Positions 35,667 through 47,250 of a stretch of DNA of 64,000 nt are shown here, piece by piece (position 1 is the first letter of the stretch; the number at the start of each line of letters is the position of its first letter). The DNA is taken from assembly GCA_038380795.1 (NCBI GenBank), contig CM076262.1:70700629-70764628 (forward strand), written 5' to 3'. Made by a program: the position numbers and the translations under genes. The notes beneath the pieces were generated by a model that searched no databases, was not told the DNA's origin, and saw nothing but the letters and a program-made list of their open reading frames with translations. The DNA comes from Pyrocephalus nanus. Its lineage: Eukaryota > Chordata > Aves > Passeriformes > Tyrannidae.

Positions 35667-36300
35667 GGTCTGGGCTGGCAGGGGGTTGGCAGGCAGGGAA
35701 CGGGGAATGTCGGTGTGCTGCCATCACGGACGCCGCGGATGGATGAGGGTTTGCAAGGCTCTCGACGAGGAAAAACCTTCACGGGGTTTTAATGAACGTG
35801 TTTTTCAATCATTTTAAGAGCATCTCGTACGGCTGCTCTGGCGAAAAGGTCTCTTCTGAGCTTATGCTGAGGTCACAGAGTCCTAAAGATGCAGCTGTAC
35901 AAATAATCACCAAAGACTATCTTTAATAGCCATAGATAAAATCATTAGGAACTCGTCTGCAGGGCTACAGCAAATTAGGGTCCATTTCCCTCTTGCTTTC
36001 AGAGAAGCTACACCAATCTCCACCAGATAAGGATCCAAACTGTTTAATTATAGCTATGCTGATCATGCTTAGGGAATATATCACATCTTAATGCTCTGGG
36101 TGTAATCCACACTAACGTGACGGGAATTTAGCATTTGGAAAAGTAATAAGGGAGGTCAAGACCTCTTCCAATGCAGGTTTAGACCAGCAGGAAAGTGAAT
36201 ATATTGGTGGCTGCCATATAAAATATACATAAGACTTTTCAGAGTGACTAATTATATAGGTTCCCTAACCCAATTACTAATAAATAACAATATGGGTGAG
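35667..36300 (+). other. SSPN: SSPN 3' UTR (extent uncertain)
   Basis: Follows the SSPN stop codon. The first perfect AATAAA on the sense strand that I see is at 36279-36284, about 610 nt after the stop. Mammalian SSPN has a longer 3' UTR, so use of a more distal site such as the AATAAA at 38618-38623 is possible. Confidence 0.5.
36279..36284 (+). terminator. SSPN: Candidate SSPN polyadenylation signal AATAAA
   Basis: A perfect hexamer within 'actaataaataac'. The downstream 40 nt contain a GTGAG-TTGAC-GGTGAT-GGGTGGG stretch that is GU-rich enough to serve as the downstream element. It is chosen only because it is the first perfect signal after the stop. Confidence 0.4.
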
Positions 36301-36459
36301 TTGACTAATGGTGATTGGGTGGGCCCTGCTTGAGACCCCAGACAGATTGGGGAGCAAGTTTGGGAGGCAAGATCAGTTTAAGGAACCTTGAGTTTCACTC
36401 CTAAACTGGAGGACCCCCAAATCACTAATCACAATGAAAATGACGTTGACCTTGCTGTA

Positions 36460-36600
36460 ATGGCAGCCCCACAAACCCGGATTTTAGCCAGTTCCACCAA
36501 TTATACTCCAGGCACAAAAGGCCAAATGCATTTTTGGTGTAACTCCTCTGAAGACAATCAGCCTTACACACCAGCAGTGGAGTTGGGCCAGCAGCCCTGA
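36460..36600 (+). repeat. Fragment of the old dispersed amniote repeat
   Basis: The segment contains 'ttggtgtaactcctctgaag', then 'acaatcagccttacacacca' and 'gcagtggagttgggccagc'. This follows the pattern 'ggtgtaactccattgaagtcaatggagttacaccag...ggcc'. It is the best of the five pieces of this unnamed family seen in the window. Confidence 0.5.
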
Positions 36601-39039
36601 GAGACATATCCCTGCAACAATGAATGTTTTTAAAATGGGGTGGAGGGAGGGAAGGAAGAAGAGACTGCCAGTCTCCCAAAGACATAGTCTATAATCACGA
36701 GGGCAAAAGAATAACTATTTCTTAACGAGTACAGAAAAACAAAGCACCTTCAAACAGTGCTTTTTCACCCCGAAAGTGCAGCTCTAGAAGTGCTTTACAT
36801 CCTTATTAGCCTTATACCAAGATGACTGTATTGGTTTGTCCCTTGAACTGTCATTCCCACTTGCACAGCATGGACGTCTAATTTAGGAGCAATTCTGAAT
36901 TGGCAGCATTCTGCACTGCTTGCTGGTACATATCCATGCAGGAGCAGGACAGCTGGTGCTCACATCCTGCCATGATCAGGGATTTCCCGATCCTGGCCGG
37001 AGCAAGGGTGTCTCTGAGGTGGGGCGGAGCAATCACACGCCAGAAAAACTGTGCCATAATCATTAGCAAAGGAGGAAGAAAATGAAAATTATATAAGGCT
37101 TCAAAGGAGAGAAAAAAAACCACCTTTCTGTTTCTGCAGCAAAAATAGCCATCAGGAAGTCGAAAACCCAGTCTGGCAAAACCTAGTTGTCTAAGGAGCT
37201 CTAATCCTACCCAAAAACTCTCTTCCACATGGTGAGCACGCATCATCCCAGGGATAGACCAGCATACCTCCAGAGGCAGAAGATCACAGCGTAGTTAAGT
37301 CTCACCTGGAATGCTGTTGGGTGTGTGGGCTCTAGTTTTTGTGATGGAAAGTGCTTCTAAGAGTAGACACAGCATCACCAAGGTGCTCCCTGCTGAGCCT
37401 CAAAGCCAGGAACATCAGAAGATGGAGGGTTTTGGGATCAGCTTCCAAATGGCCTTTTTTATGCATTTAAAAGTAACAATTATTCATAAGCCTGACTGCA
37501 GGGCACGTTTTCAAGGGTGCCTACACGTCACTGCCCATCTGAAGTCCTCAGCCTGGCTCCCAGGTGTGCTCAGGGCAAGCAGTGGAGCCTGCAGGTGGGT
37601 TGGTGATGCAAGACTGGTGTGCCAGCGTCGGTGGGGTCATCTGTGTGGGATATCACAGGAACCAGCCCACCTAGCACAGCTCTGGTGGGACATGCTGCCA
37701 GCACAGCCCTCGTGGACCTGTGCCAGGACCATCCTCCTGGGGGAGATGGGTGCATAGGGCAGGCTCTCACCTGCTGCCTGTACTCAGTGTTGGTTTGTCC
37801 CCCATTCCTCACACGACTCCAGCCGCACTCTCTGTGGAAGTGTAGGGCGTAGGATGTACCTTCCTCCCACCTACACGAGCCTTGGTGCACCTGCCCCTCC
37901 CTCCAGCCAAAGATGTGGGTGGTGCTCGTCCCAAAGAAGATAACAAGACAGGGATCAAAGGCAGGCTGAATGACAGCCGAGCTTTGGGGCTCCCTCCCAC
38001 CCTCAGCACTGTGCACTGTGTCTCAACAGCTGGCAAAGCACGGGGAAGGCTCTGCTGGCAGAGCAGGGCGTGCTTCCCACCCTGCCCATCCCAAATGTGC
38101 CTCGTGTTCAGAACACAGCCTGGTGTGCAGCGCTGGAGCTGAGGCTGTGCCGAGTGCAGGCTGGCAGCCCGAGCTGTTGTGGCAGACGGATGGTCAGCCC
38201 TGGCCCAGCGGCATTTCCACCAGAGCCGGCCTTTTGTCCCATTAATCCTTTGACCTCCGTCTCACCCACGTGTTTTCACTCCCTGTCTCCCACCACCTCC
38301 CAGGTGCTGGGCTCCCAGAGAGGCTGGCCTCGCGTTTCCTGATCTTTGCCTGCTCACCCCTGGGTTTAAATTTGCTGGGACCGCTGTGGGGCACGGAAGA
38401 CACCGTGGGGATGATCCCAGGGCCACTGAAAATGCCTTCAGGGGGTGGATGGGGGAGAGAAGGGAGATATGGAAAACCCAGCCTGCTCCACTTAACGAGC
38501 TGTGCACCTCCATATCAGCACACCCTCCACGGGTTCACTAATCATGCCACTTAACCCTTTGCTCTGGAAGAAAGCAATATTCATCATGTATTCCGTTGGC
38601 GTTTCACGTGCTTAATGAATAAATACAGGGCATTTTGATCTAGCAAAGATCAGCTTCTTTATTTCCTCTTCATGTGTATCTCAAGAGCATAAAGTCAAAA
38701 CAGGAGGGATGGGGAAACGGACACGGGAGATTTTGGAGCTAGTTTTCCACTGGGTATTGTTTTACAACATGTATTTTGCTCGGATCAAGTATTTTGGAAA
38801 GTTTTAATTAAAGGATTTTCACCTGCCACAGCATATCCAGACACCTCCCAGCCTTTTCCTGGTGTCAGAGTCCACATGGACTGCACCAGGAGAAAGACTG
38901 GGACTAAAAGGGCTTGGAAAGGACAGAGGTGTTGAAGAAGAAAACCTTTTTTTTAAGCCTCTGAAATTTATTTTCTAGATGAATTCTGCAGAAAGGGGCG
39001 GATTAAACCTCTATGGACACACAGACTTTGCGAAGGGCT

Positions 39040-39220
39040 TGATTTACTCTCACAAACCCAGGTGTGATTCTCATTTGCACCCTGGCCACTTTACACCATT
39101 TTCCCAGTGCAAAGGGGTTGTAAAGATGGCATCAATCATTTTTACACCTGCTTTATGGCCATTTTACACAGCTAAAAGGGCCCTTTGTGTAAATGGGAAC
39201 TCAAGCCCTGGAGAATTTAA
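39040..39220. repeat. Fragment of the old dispersed amniote repeat
   Basis: The stretch has repeated short motifs of the same kind: 'ttgatttactctcac', 'tttacaccattttcccagtg', 'tttttacacctgctttat', 'ttttacacagctaaa' and 'tttgtgtaaatggga'. Several TTTACACC/GTGTAAA pieces in 180 bp suggest a degenerate, possibly internally repeated copy. Orientation is unclear. Confidence 0.4.
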
Positions 39221-39703
39221 TAGAGAGGAGATCCTTTCTATAGACTGTGCTGGGCCCTCTAATAGGGTCTATTACTGGGATATAACTCTCTGCTGCATTT
39301 CATAGCTTGGCTTAAAGATCATCAGCCTCGATTAAATTCAGCCCTGCAGAACTTTTCCAAAGGCCACAATCCCTCCCCCTCAGTGTCACACCTCCTCCTC
39401 CACCCCGAGCACACGCAGAGAGCGATGCTGTCCCATGGATAACTGCTTGCTTTTTTAAAAGGAGAAGCAGCAGCTACCACTCTCCCCTGGCTCTGAGGCG
39501 CCTTGGTGTTGTGCTATGCAAATACTGGAGCAGCAGCAACGGCAGCGAAAAGGGAACCGAGACATGGAGCCAAAATGTCACATCCTCAGCCCCGCCAGGG
39601 TTTGCTCCCCTCTGTCCCCTCCCCTGCTGCCCCTGGAAGGACAGGGGGTGGTGGGCGAAGGGGAAGCGCTGCCAGGGCCGGGTCCTGGCCCCACACTGGG
39701 GCT

Positions 39704-39752
39704 GCCACCACCCCACTGGTGCCACCACCACCCCACTGGTGCCACCACCGCC
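39704..39752. repeat. Short tandem repeat, 17-20 bp unit
   Basis: Units of 'gccaccacc(acc)ccactggt' occur twice and are followed by a partial third. It is GC-rich and sits at the edge of the CpG-rich patch. Confidence 0.8.
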
Positions 39753-39895
39753 TTCACGTGATGGCCATCTGCGCCGCGCTGGCCCGGCCTGCTCCGCGTG
39801 GGCACCGCTTGGAGCTCTGCCTGAACAACAACTCTGCACCAGAGCGCTGGGAGCTGCAATCAGCTTGCAGGACTCATTTTTTTCTAGTATGTGGG

Positions 39896-39958
39896 TTTTT
39901 TTTTTTTTTTCTCTCTTTTTTTCCTTTTTTTTTCTTTTTTTTTTAAATTTTTTTTTCT
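39896..39958. repeat. T-rich pyrimidine tract, about 60 nt
   Basis: Runs of T broken only by CTCTC, CC, C and AAA. Open frames through it give poly-F/S proteins and should be ignored. Confidence 0.9.
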
Positions 39959-40062
39959 CCCCACCCTACCAGCCAGTGCAGTTTTTGCTTCAAGGGGGGG
40001 GAGGGCCTTTCGAAAGAGAAAGCAGGCTGATGGCGTGTGAGAGGAGCTGCAGCTCGGGTCCC

Positions 40063-40072
40063 CTATATTTAG
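40063..40072 (+). promoter_or_regulatory. Perfect MEF2-type site (CTATATTTAG)
   Basis: The decamer matches YTA(A/T)4TAR exactly. It lies next to a GAGCTGCAGCTC palindrome and just before a CpG-rich stretch (40170-40330). MEF2 drives muscle genes and SSPN is muscle-expressed, so a downstream enhancer is conceivable. A match this short can occur by chance. Confidence 0.25.
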
Positions 40073-43000
40073 AAAGCCAGGATGTCATACCCCCCCTTGA
40101 AATTTTCATAGTCCCCTGCACCCCACCCACCCACACACGTACACATGCTTGCGTCTGGAAAATGTTTTTCGGTCTTAGCGGAGGGTGTTGGCTTGGGGGG
40201 ATTCGAGGGAGGTGCAGAGGAACAACCGCAGCTCGGTCCCGAAGCTCGAAGCCTCCTTAAGGCACCGGGTGGCACGGCAGGCACCGGGACCCGCCGCTCC
40301 CTGCCGGGCTCAGGCAGCAGAAGTCGGGGATGTGTCCCATTGCCAGCTGGTAACATGAATCCCAAGGCTGGGCCAAGCTGTTCTGGGGAGTGTGGGAGCC
40401 CTGTCCTGTGTCACGTCAGGCAGTGCCGGACCCTCAGCTGACATCTTCCCCAGTTCATCCTCGCACCGACTGTAGCACCTGCAGCAAGGGCTCCAAGATG
40501 ATGAATTTTGGGCTAGCCCCTCCCAATCACTCCTGCCTCCTGTAATCACTACTCAGTGCCATTTATCCTCTAGAGGCTAAATTGCCTCTGTAGTCAATTA
40601 TAAACAATGATTGCATCTGCAAAGACCAGGGTACGTTTTTATTTTGTTTTTGGTACCTGGCTTCCGTACCTTTGTCCAAGCAAACTGCTGAAAGGCTCAT
40701 CTAAACTTCCGACTTGTTAGGGGGGAGCTGGGGATTTTCTATTTCCTTTCTCTTTAAAGATGATACAGGCAATTTAATTTGTTACCACGGTGCTTTCCCA
40801 CTCCATAAATTACCATCCTCACATTAGAGCACAGCCACCAAGGCCAGCTTGCAGCGACTGGCTGCAGAGAGAGCGTGGAGCTGAGACCCACCAAAGCTCA
40901 CCAGTGACCCCCTTCTTCATCCAGACGCACCCAGGCACTCCTGCTTGGCACAGACACCTGAAATCCAGCCACCAAATGTGAGCAGGAGCCCAGCCTGAGC
41001 TGGGAGAACAACCTGCAGAGGGTGGTTTGAATACACACCTCTCCTTCAGTCAGATGGATTATGAATGACAAGCACTGGGCTGACCTCAAGTAACGGGAGA
41101 TATGGAGATTGACACTGATTAAGGCAGCCCTCGGCTTCAAGAGCCCTGATTGTCCTGGAAATGAGATATTTGAGCAAGGCAGGTTTTTTAACCCCATTTC
41201 ACTCTCCCGGCTGTGTAAAGAGAACTTTTTTTAATTGGCCCAAAGCCGACTGAAGAGGGATTTCTCCTCACTTCAGCGTGGGATTTCTCTTTTTCCAAAG
41301 CTGCGATGAGAGGAAGCCTTTCCCTGAGCTGTCCTCCACCAGGCTGGCTGGAAGCATCACCACTGGAGCTGCAGCTCTGCATACATGCAGAGGGGTGTGA
41401 AAGCCACCCTCACGTCTTTTTTTTGGGACATTTTCTTCCAGCTCCACAGCTGCCAGTGCTGACCCAGGGAAGGCAGGGGAAGCCGGTGGCCCAGATCCAA
41501 AATGCACCCAAGTCGAGCAAGCCCTGCAGTTATTCCTGTTTATACAGACTATACTGGTCACCAGGGATTTGGTGGGATAGTTTAGGGAGCAATCACACTG
41601 AAAAGAGAAGAAAATAGACATTTACACTTTCCCTTCCACCTTGCAAATCCAGGTAGGCAAGCAGCAGGCACACACACAGGAGAAATAAGGGGAGCTGAGG
41701 GAAAAAACCAAAAACCTCCCATCCCATTTTGCTGCTGACACTCTGAGAAACAGTGAAGCAATACAGGAAATAAACCACCATAAATCAGGCACCCTAAACA
41801 CCTTGGGTGTTCATGATCCAAGGTGTTGCTAGGTCAGGAACATGAAAATTAGTATATTTGTCCATGGGCTCCTCCTGACTGGTCCAAGTCTCCTGGACGG
41901 CATCAGGTGGGGACCCAGCCAGCCAGGCTTCTTGCTGACAGACTTTGCTGTCACCAAAGGAGTTAAATTTTGCAACCTGAGAGGACTGGGCTGTGAGGAA
42001 GGGCAGTTTATGTGCTGTACTCATATATCCATATGTATTTGTTTAAGGCTACTGTTTGCAGGGAATTTTAGGATCTCAGCTGGCAAGTTCTGCACTCCTG
42101 AATTAACAGGAGTTGCATCTCCACTTTATATTTAAAAAACCTTTCCTCACTTACTCCACCCAGATTTCAGTGATTCTCTTGCTTCTCCATTTTCCTGGGA
42201 CATGGGACTTTTCCTGGCACATCCTCCTCCAGCCCTGCAAAAGGCACAGGGTCTGTGGGCTTGGTGCAAGCAGCTCCTGCATGTCAAAATACAAAACCTG
42301 GTGGCATGTTCCATTTAACACTCACCTCCTCATGAATTTACTGCAACATCCCTTGTTTCCAAACCGATTCAAAGCCTTTTGTACTTTTTAAAATCAATCT
42401 GCTGGGGGTGTTTCTTCTCCCTCACCTCCTCTCTCAAGTATGGGAATGCCACTCACTCCAGCTGGATCTCATCTCCTCATCTCTGGAAAGTTTCAGGGCC
42501 ACAAATCCTCACCCTCTGAGAGAAGAAAGCAGGTAGAGTAGAAGAGGAGTAAAGATTTTGTTAATTTGTCTTTGTCTGAGCAAGGCACATCTCACTGTAA
42601 GGCTTTTCCACTGAAAGGAATGTGTTGGTTTGGGCTGGTTTGGAGCTTGACGGGGTTTTTCTTTTGGTGGCTGTATAAGGACCTGATTCAAGGCCTCTGA
42701 AATGGATGAAAAACTTTGTGCTCAGCTCAGTGGTGGATCAGCCCATGCAGGAAATACATTCTCACTTGCTTCTAGCTGTGGGCTAACCAATATTGCCCAT
42801 CCTTAATAGAAAGCATCATTATCCCTGCTGCAGCACACTAGAGTCAACACTGGCTATTAAAGAAAGTGGGTTGATTAAGGAACGGCCTCAAAGACTAAAA
42901 ATAATCAGGGAAATAAGAGTCAATGCCATATGAAAGCAAACACGCAGTCAGTTGTTATCACAGAGCTTTTCACGTGATGGTCTGTGCACTGATCTCACCC

Positions 43001-44009
43001 AAAGCGTGTTTGTTTTGGACAATCTTAAAGAGATTGGCAGCAACGCATAAGGACTGACTCAAGAGCACAGGCCTGACCCAAAGCTGATGGAAGTTAATGC
43101 ATTGACTTCTCCGGGCACACCCCATAGGAATCACTCCGGGTTTGGAAAGATAGGATGCAGTTAAATACATTGGTCTGGGCTCGGGGAAAATGTACTGACA
43201 CTGTCACTGTCAAATCCGCTGGAGACAAGGGAAGACAGGGGGGTTGCAGCTAATCAGTGCAACACAAAATAAAGTTGAAGTGGATGAAGGAAAACTTGAG
43301 CAGTCAAGAGGAAATGCACCCAGTTCAAACGAACTCCCTCAGCCCAGACACATTTCACACGCAGCGATTTGAAGAGGAAGAGAAGAAGGATGGCAGGAAC
43401 TCAGCATCTCGCTTTTTCACAAGCCTCAAAAACATTGCAGGCGATGTGAGAAGAAAAAAAAAAAATACGTGGCTTTCGTCCTGTCTGCAAACATGTGGCA
43501 CAAACTGAGGCAGAGGAGATTAAACTTGGCTTCACCCTATTTTCCCCCTCTTGTTTCACTGCCCTGCTCTTTGCTGGTATTATCTGTGCTGCTCGGTCCT
43601 CAGCAAACATCCAAGTAGCCAAAATATGGGCGGGATTCGTGCCATAACCAAACCAGCCAATGAATGAAATAAGGCACTTGTTTCCTGGAGCAGAGGGAGG
43701 GGAAGTGGGGGGATTTGAACGTTTCTGTGTGGTGTTGGAAACCCACCTTGAGCAGAAGCAGTCCCTGAGCTCGCGCAAACCACCAGCGCTCCTCTGACGT
43801 CAATTGGCAGCCGGGCTGGTTTGCACCATCCCAGGGCTGGCTGAGCAAACAGCTCGACCCAGCAGCCAGAGAGACAGGGAGAGGCAAGTTGAAGCCCTGC
43901 ACTCCTTCCCTCCATCTCACTGCTTTTCACCATCACCCACAGCTTTGTTTTCAGAGGCGAAAGGGCACAGACAGTTGTCGGGCGGTGACACGTGGGTGGC
44001 ACGGGGTTA

Positions 44010-44094
44010 CAGTGGGGATGGTGGGTGCCAGAAACCTGGCCTGGATGGTCCTGGCGGGTCCCTTCCAACTCTGAACATTCTGTGAAACTCTGTG
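44010..44094 (+). repeat. CR1 LINE 3'-end fragment
   Basis: 'acggggttacagtggggatg', 'ggcgggtcccttccaactc' and the terminal 'attctgtgaaactctgtg' match the last part of CR1. It is strongly truncated. Confidence 0.72.
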
Positions 44095-46529
44095 GGCGCA
44101 CTGGAGAAGGGTCTCTCATCCCTGAGCTGTGGCAGTGCCTGGGCAGGCTGCCAGGAGGGAAGCAGGCTCTCCAGGAGGAGAGTTCAGTGACAGGCAGGAC
44201 CTGCCACCCATGGGGAGGCTGCTGCCTCCATGAAAGGGATGTTTAATGTCCTCCAGCCTTCATCTGGGTCCTGGTCTAATGAGAGAGGATTTGGGAGAGC
44301 TTGTCAAAGAAGTAGTGAGGAAATGACTAACCATGGGAAGTACCATCGTTGTTCCTCTGCTCTCCCATGGCTCTCTTCCCACCAGACTTCACACCTGAAG
44401 AAAGTGGGAGCAGGAGAAACTTGATTTATAAGTTGTCAGATACCAAGGTGCTTAGCTGGTTCCCTGACCTCCTCAGAATGGGTTTAATGCTGCAGCCACC
44501 CATCCCAGCCCTGGCATGAACTCATCTCACAGAGGACACAGGGACAGCTGTCACACACAGAACCTGTTCTGTCACTGCTTGTGGACTGTGGCAGCTCTTG
44601 GTTTCGGGGGGGATGCTGCTGAGCCAGCAGCAGGAGGATGAGGCCAACTGCAGCAGGGAGAGCCTCGAGGGAGCACGCACAGCTGCATTCCTGGACGGCA
44701 TTTTCAGCAACGGCAGAGCCACCCACTCTCTTTTTCCACACCTGAAAAGCCAAAAAAGGCCTTAACTCTCAGAGCAGGAGGGCTCTGCAGCCTCTGCAAG
44801 CCAGATCTGCTGAAGCTGTCCTGAGGTGAACCCCCCCCCCCAAAAAAAAAGACAGCTAGAATTGCTGATTGACTCTGAAAATGAAAGCATCAGAGCCCCT
44901 TGACTCCCGAATCTCCTTTCCTGCCTATGTTGAGGGCTGGTCGGGGGCTGGCAGCGTGTGGCGTGGTGCAGAACCCTGCTGAAGTGCCTGCTCCATCATT
45001 CCCACAGTCAATATTCCTTTCTGGAAAAACGTATGGAGCCACAGGCTGGAGCTCAAAGGTGCAACGGAGAAAGGAGGCTGGATGTGAACTTTCCCCAGGC
45101 CAGAACAAGTTTTCCCTCGGCATGCTTGCTGCTTCCACAGCTGCGAGGGTGTGTTGTTATCTCTCTTTAGAACACAGCTCCACCTTGGAGGCCCCTTTGT
45201 GGGGTGTCATTGTAAAAGCTCTAAGGCAGCTGGAGCAAGGAATAAACCCATCCCGGGACCTGCAGTTTTTTACGGGCCGTTGGGAGGAGGACGTGAATCC
45301 CCTTTTCCAAACAGGCTTGGGTTTAAATGCCCCTGAAGAAGGCATGACAAGTTAAGTGATGGACTGAGGGGCTGTGGGCTTCGTGGGGAGACACAAACTC
45401 TGCCAGGCAGGGCCACGGGGTGGGAGCACCGGCTGCCTGCAGAGCCCGGGGGGCTGGCTGGGGCAAGCACAGCAGTGGGCAGGTGTTTCCACGAGCAAAA
45501 CCTCTCGAGAGCAGCGACTTGCTAAAATAGATGCCACGCAATAAACTGAAAAAGAAAGCCCCACTGCCCAGCTGGTGCTGGCAGTGCACAGCCTGCCTGC
45601 GTGCACAGCCCAGAGGAGGGCGGCTGTTTTTGCCAGAGGCAGCCAAAGGTGATGGGGGCTGCTGGCAGAGCTTTTCCCTCTGTACCATGCCAGGATTGCA
45701 TCCCAGCAGTTCACCTTGCACCTGGGCATCCCATCCAGCTGGCTGGAGGGGTTTCGCTCACCTTCCCGGGAGGAGTCATCATCCTGCATCCCCCCCATCA
45801 CCCCCAGCTGCACCTCGTCCTCCCAGGGGTGCCCTCACTGGCGGTGCCCCAGAGGGGAGTTAAGAAACAAAGCAAACCACCCACACCGTGCTGGATGAAG
45901 AAGCACAGCAGAAAACAGCGAATTAGCCCCTCCCGCCTTCAATCATAAGATCAGCCTCCGGGTGAGCCAGAGTGACCTTTTGTGTCCCTGGCACTTGGGA
46001 GCGGCCCCATTCCTCACCTCTGGAGGCTGCAGTGGGGCCGGGGGCACCCTGGGGCTCCTCTGCCCAGGGGCACAAGTGCCTGTGCAAAGCAGCACCGCGG
46101 GGGCTCAGGACTCTCCAGGCAAACACACCCCCAAGGCGTTGTGCAAGCAGGGGGAACAGTGTGGCTTCTGGGAAACCTGCCTCTTCTGGAGCAGGCTGTG
46201 GCTGCAGGACAGCTCCAAGCCTCGCATTCCGGGGCATGGAATCCAGCCTTCCTCCGAATTTCACTCCCTGCCCCTACGAGCACCTGTCCTGTTCAGTGGT
46301 GCATCAGCAATCTGGGAGCTGCAGGCAGCCCAAGCCCACCTTCTGTTCCAGCAAATGCCTGAGCATGGCCACGTCATCTGCAAGGAACAGCTTGATCCCA
46401 CTCTTCCCCCCTTTCCTGCTTGGAACTGGTGGGGTTCCCCCAGATTTATTGGGCCACGCGTATTGGGTTTCTCCATCGTGAGGAACCAGAGCAAGGAAAA
46501 CAGAAAAATCTACAAGAAAAGTGGGGGAG

Positions 46530-46558
<29 letters not shown>
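46530..46558. repeat. Poly-A tract (29 nt) followed by a pyrimidine tract
   Basis: The A run is preceded by purines (GTGGGGGAG) and followed within 12 nt by about 28 nt of almost pure C/T (TTTTCTTCTTCC...). The purine and pyrimidine arms could pair. Confidence 0.9.
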
Positions 46559-46560
<2 letters not shown>

Positions 46561-47040
46561 GGAAATGCTTTTCTTCTTCCTCCTCTTCTTCTCCAGGACA
46601 GCTACAGCCTACACCAAAAATCCCCTTGTGCCCCCACCAGCAGCACCGTGGCCAGGGGAGGCTGGCACTCGGCCACACCACTAGATGATGATGGGAGGAC
46701 CACCCTCTCTGAGAATGGACCTGAAGGTCATCCTCTGGGATTAGAAGATTCACTGCTGATGGCTGTTTGCTCCCATGATGAATATTTGCTCCCACATGTA
46801 GAGCAAATGGCCTGTGTGGCCCTGAGCACCACGAGAGGTGAAGCTCACGTGGGAAAACCAGCCCCAAGACACTTGGAGAGACGAGAAGAAAGAGCGGGAA
46901 TGACTTTACCCATCGTGGACCCAGCTCTCAGACCTGACAAATGTCCATGCTGGGATCCAGAACCTGAGCAGGCTGTCACAGCTCAGGGCCACCAGCTGTC
47001 ATTTGGGTCATTTGGAAGCTGGCAGCACAATGCAGAGCAT

Positions 47041-47150
47041 GAGTCTGGGAAACACAAACCTGGCTCTGCTACTGACCTCCTGTATGGTCCCAGAAAGCCA
47101 TCCCATCTCCTGCTTCCAGCTGTTTCCCTCCCTAAGCTACAAACCTTTTG
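47041..47150 (+). repeat. L3/MIR-type remnant
   Basis: 'acctggctctgctactgacc' and 'tcctgtatggtcccagaaag' are followed by 'agctgtttccctccctaagc'. This follows the 'ctctgccactgacttgctgtgtgacc...cagtttccc' order of L3/MIR-type elements, but it is diverged. Confidence 0.42.
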
Positions 47151-47214
47151 TCTGGGGTACTTGGCTTCATGTTTGCAAACAAGAGTGTGAATCACCCTCT
47201 GGGATGGGGGCAGC

Positions 47215-47250
47215 ACTTCTGATTTATACCCATGTAAATTATTGCCTGTG
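47215..47250 (+). repeat. Short piece of the old dispersed amniote repeat
   Basis: 'cttctgatttatacccatgt' followed by 'aaattattgcc' resembles the 'ctccagatttacaccagtgtaa' core of the unnamed family. It is too short for a firm call. Confidence 0.3.

Larger units (their letters stand above)
36301..46000. other. Downstream intergenic DNA, part 1
   Basis: No coding exon is recognised on either strand. The segment includes two old-repeat copies (36.5 and 39.1 kb), a second sense AATAAA at 38618-38623, a CCACC/CTGGT tandem repeat, a long T-rich tract and a CpG-rich patch at 39.5-40.45 kb with a MEF2-type site, and a CR1 tail at 44.0 kb. Open frames of 100-250 residues here (for example over the T tract, giving F/S runs) look like low-complexity artefacts. 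Confidence 0.5.

Noticed and set aside
37290..37440. 'tctcacctggaatgctgttg' resembling the CR1 ORF2 'tctggagtgctgtgtccag' region
   Set aside because: Only one weak landmark; the following sequence does not track CR1.
39511..40260. 249-residue open frame on the + strand
   Set aside because: It reads through the T-rich tract as F/S runs and through the CCACC tandem repeat. Composition is driven by simple repeats.
46420..47190. 256-residue open frame on the + strand
   Set aside because: It crosses the 29-nt A tract as a poly-lysine run and an L3-like remnant. No recognisable family.
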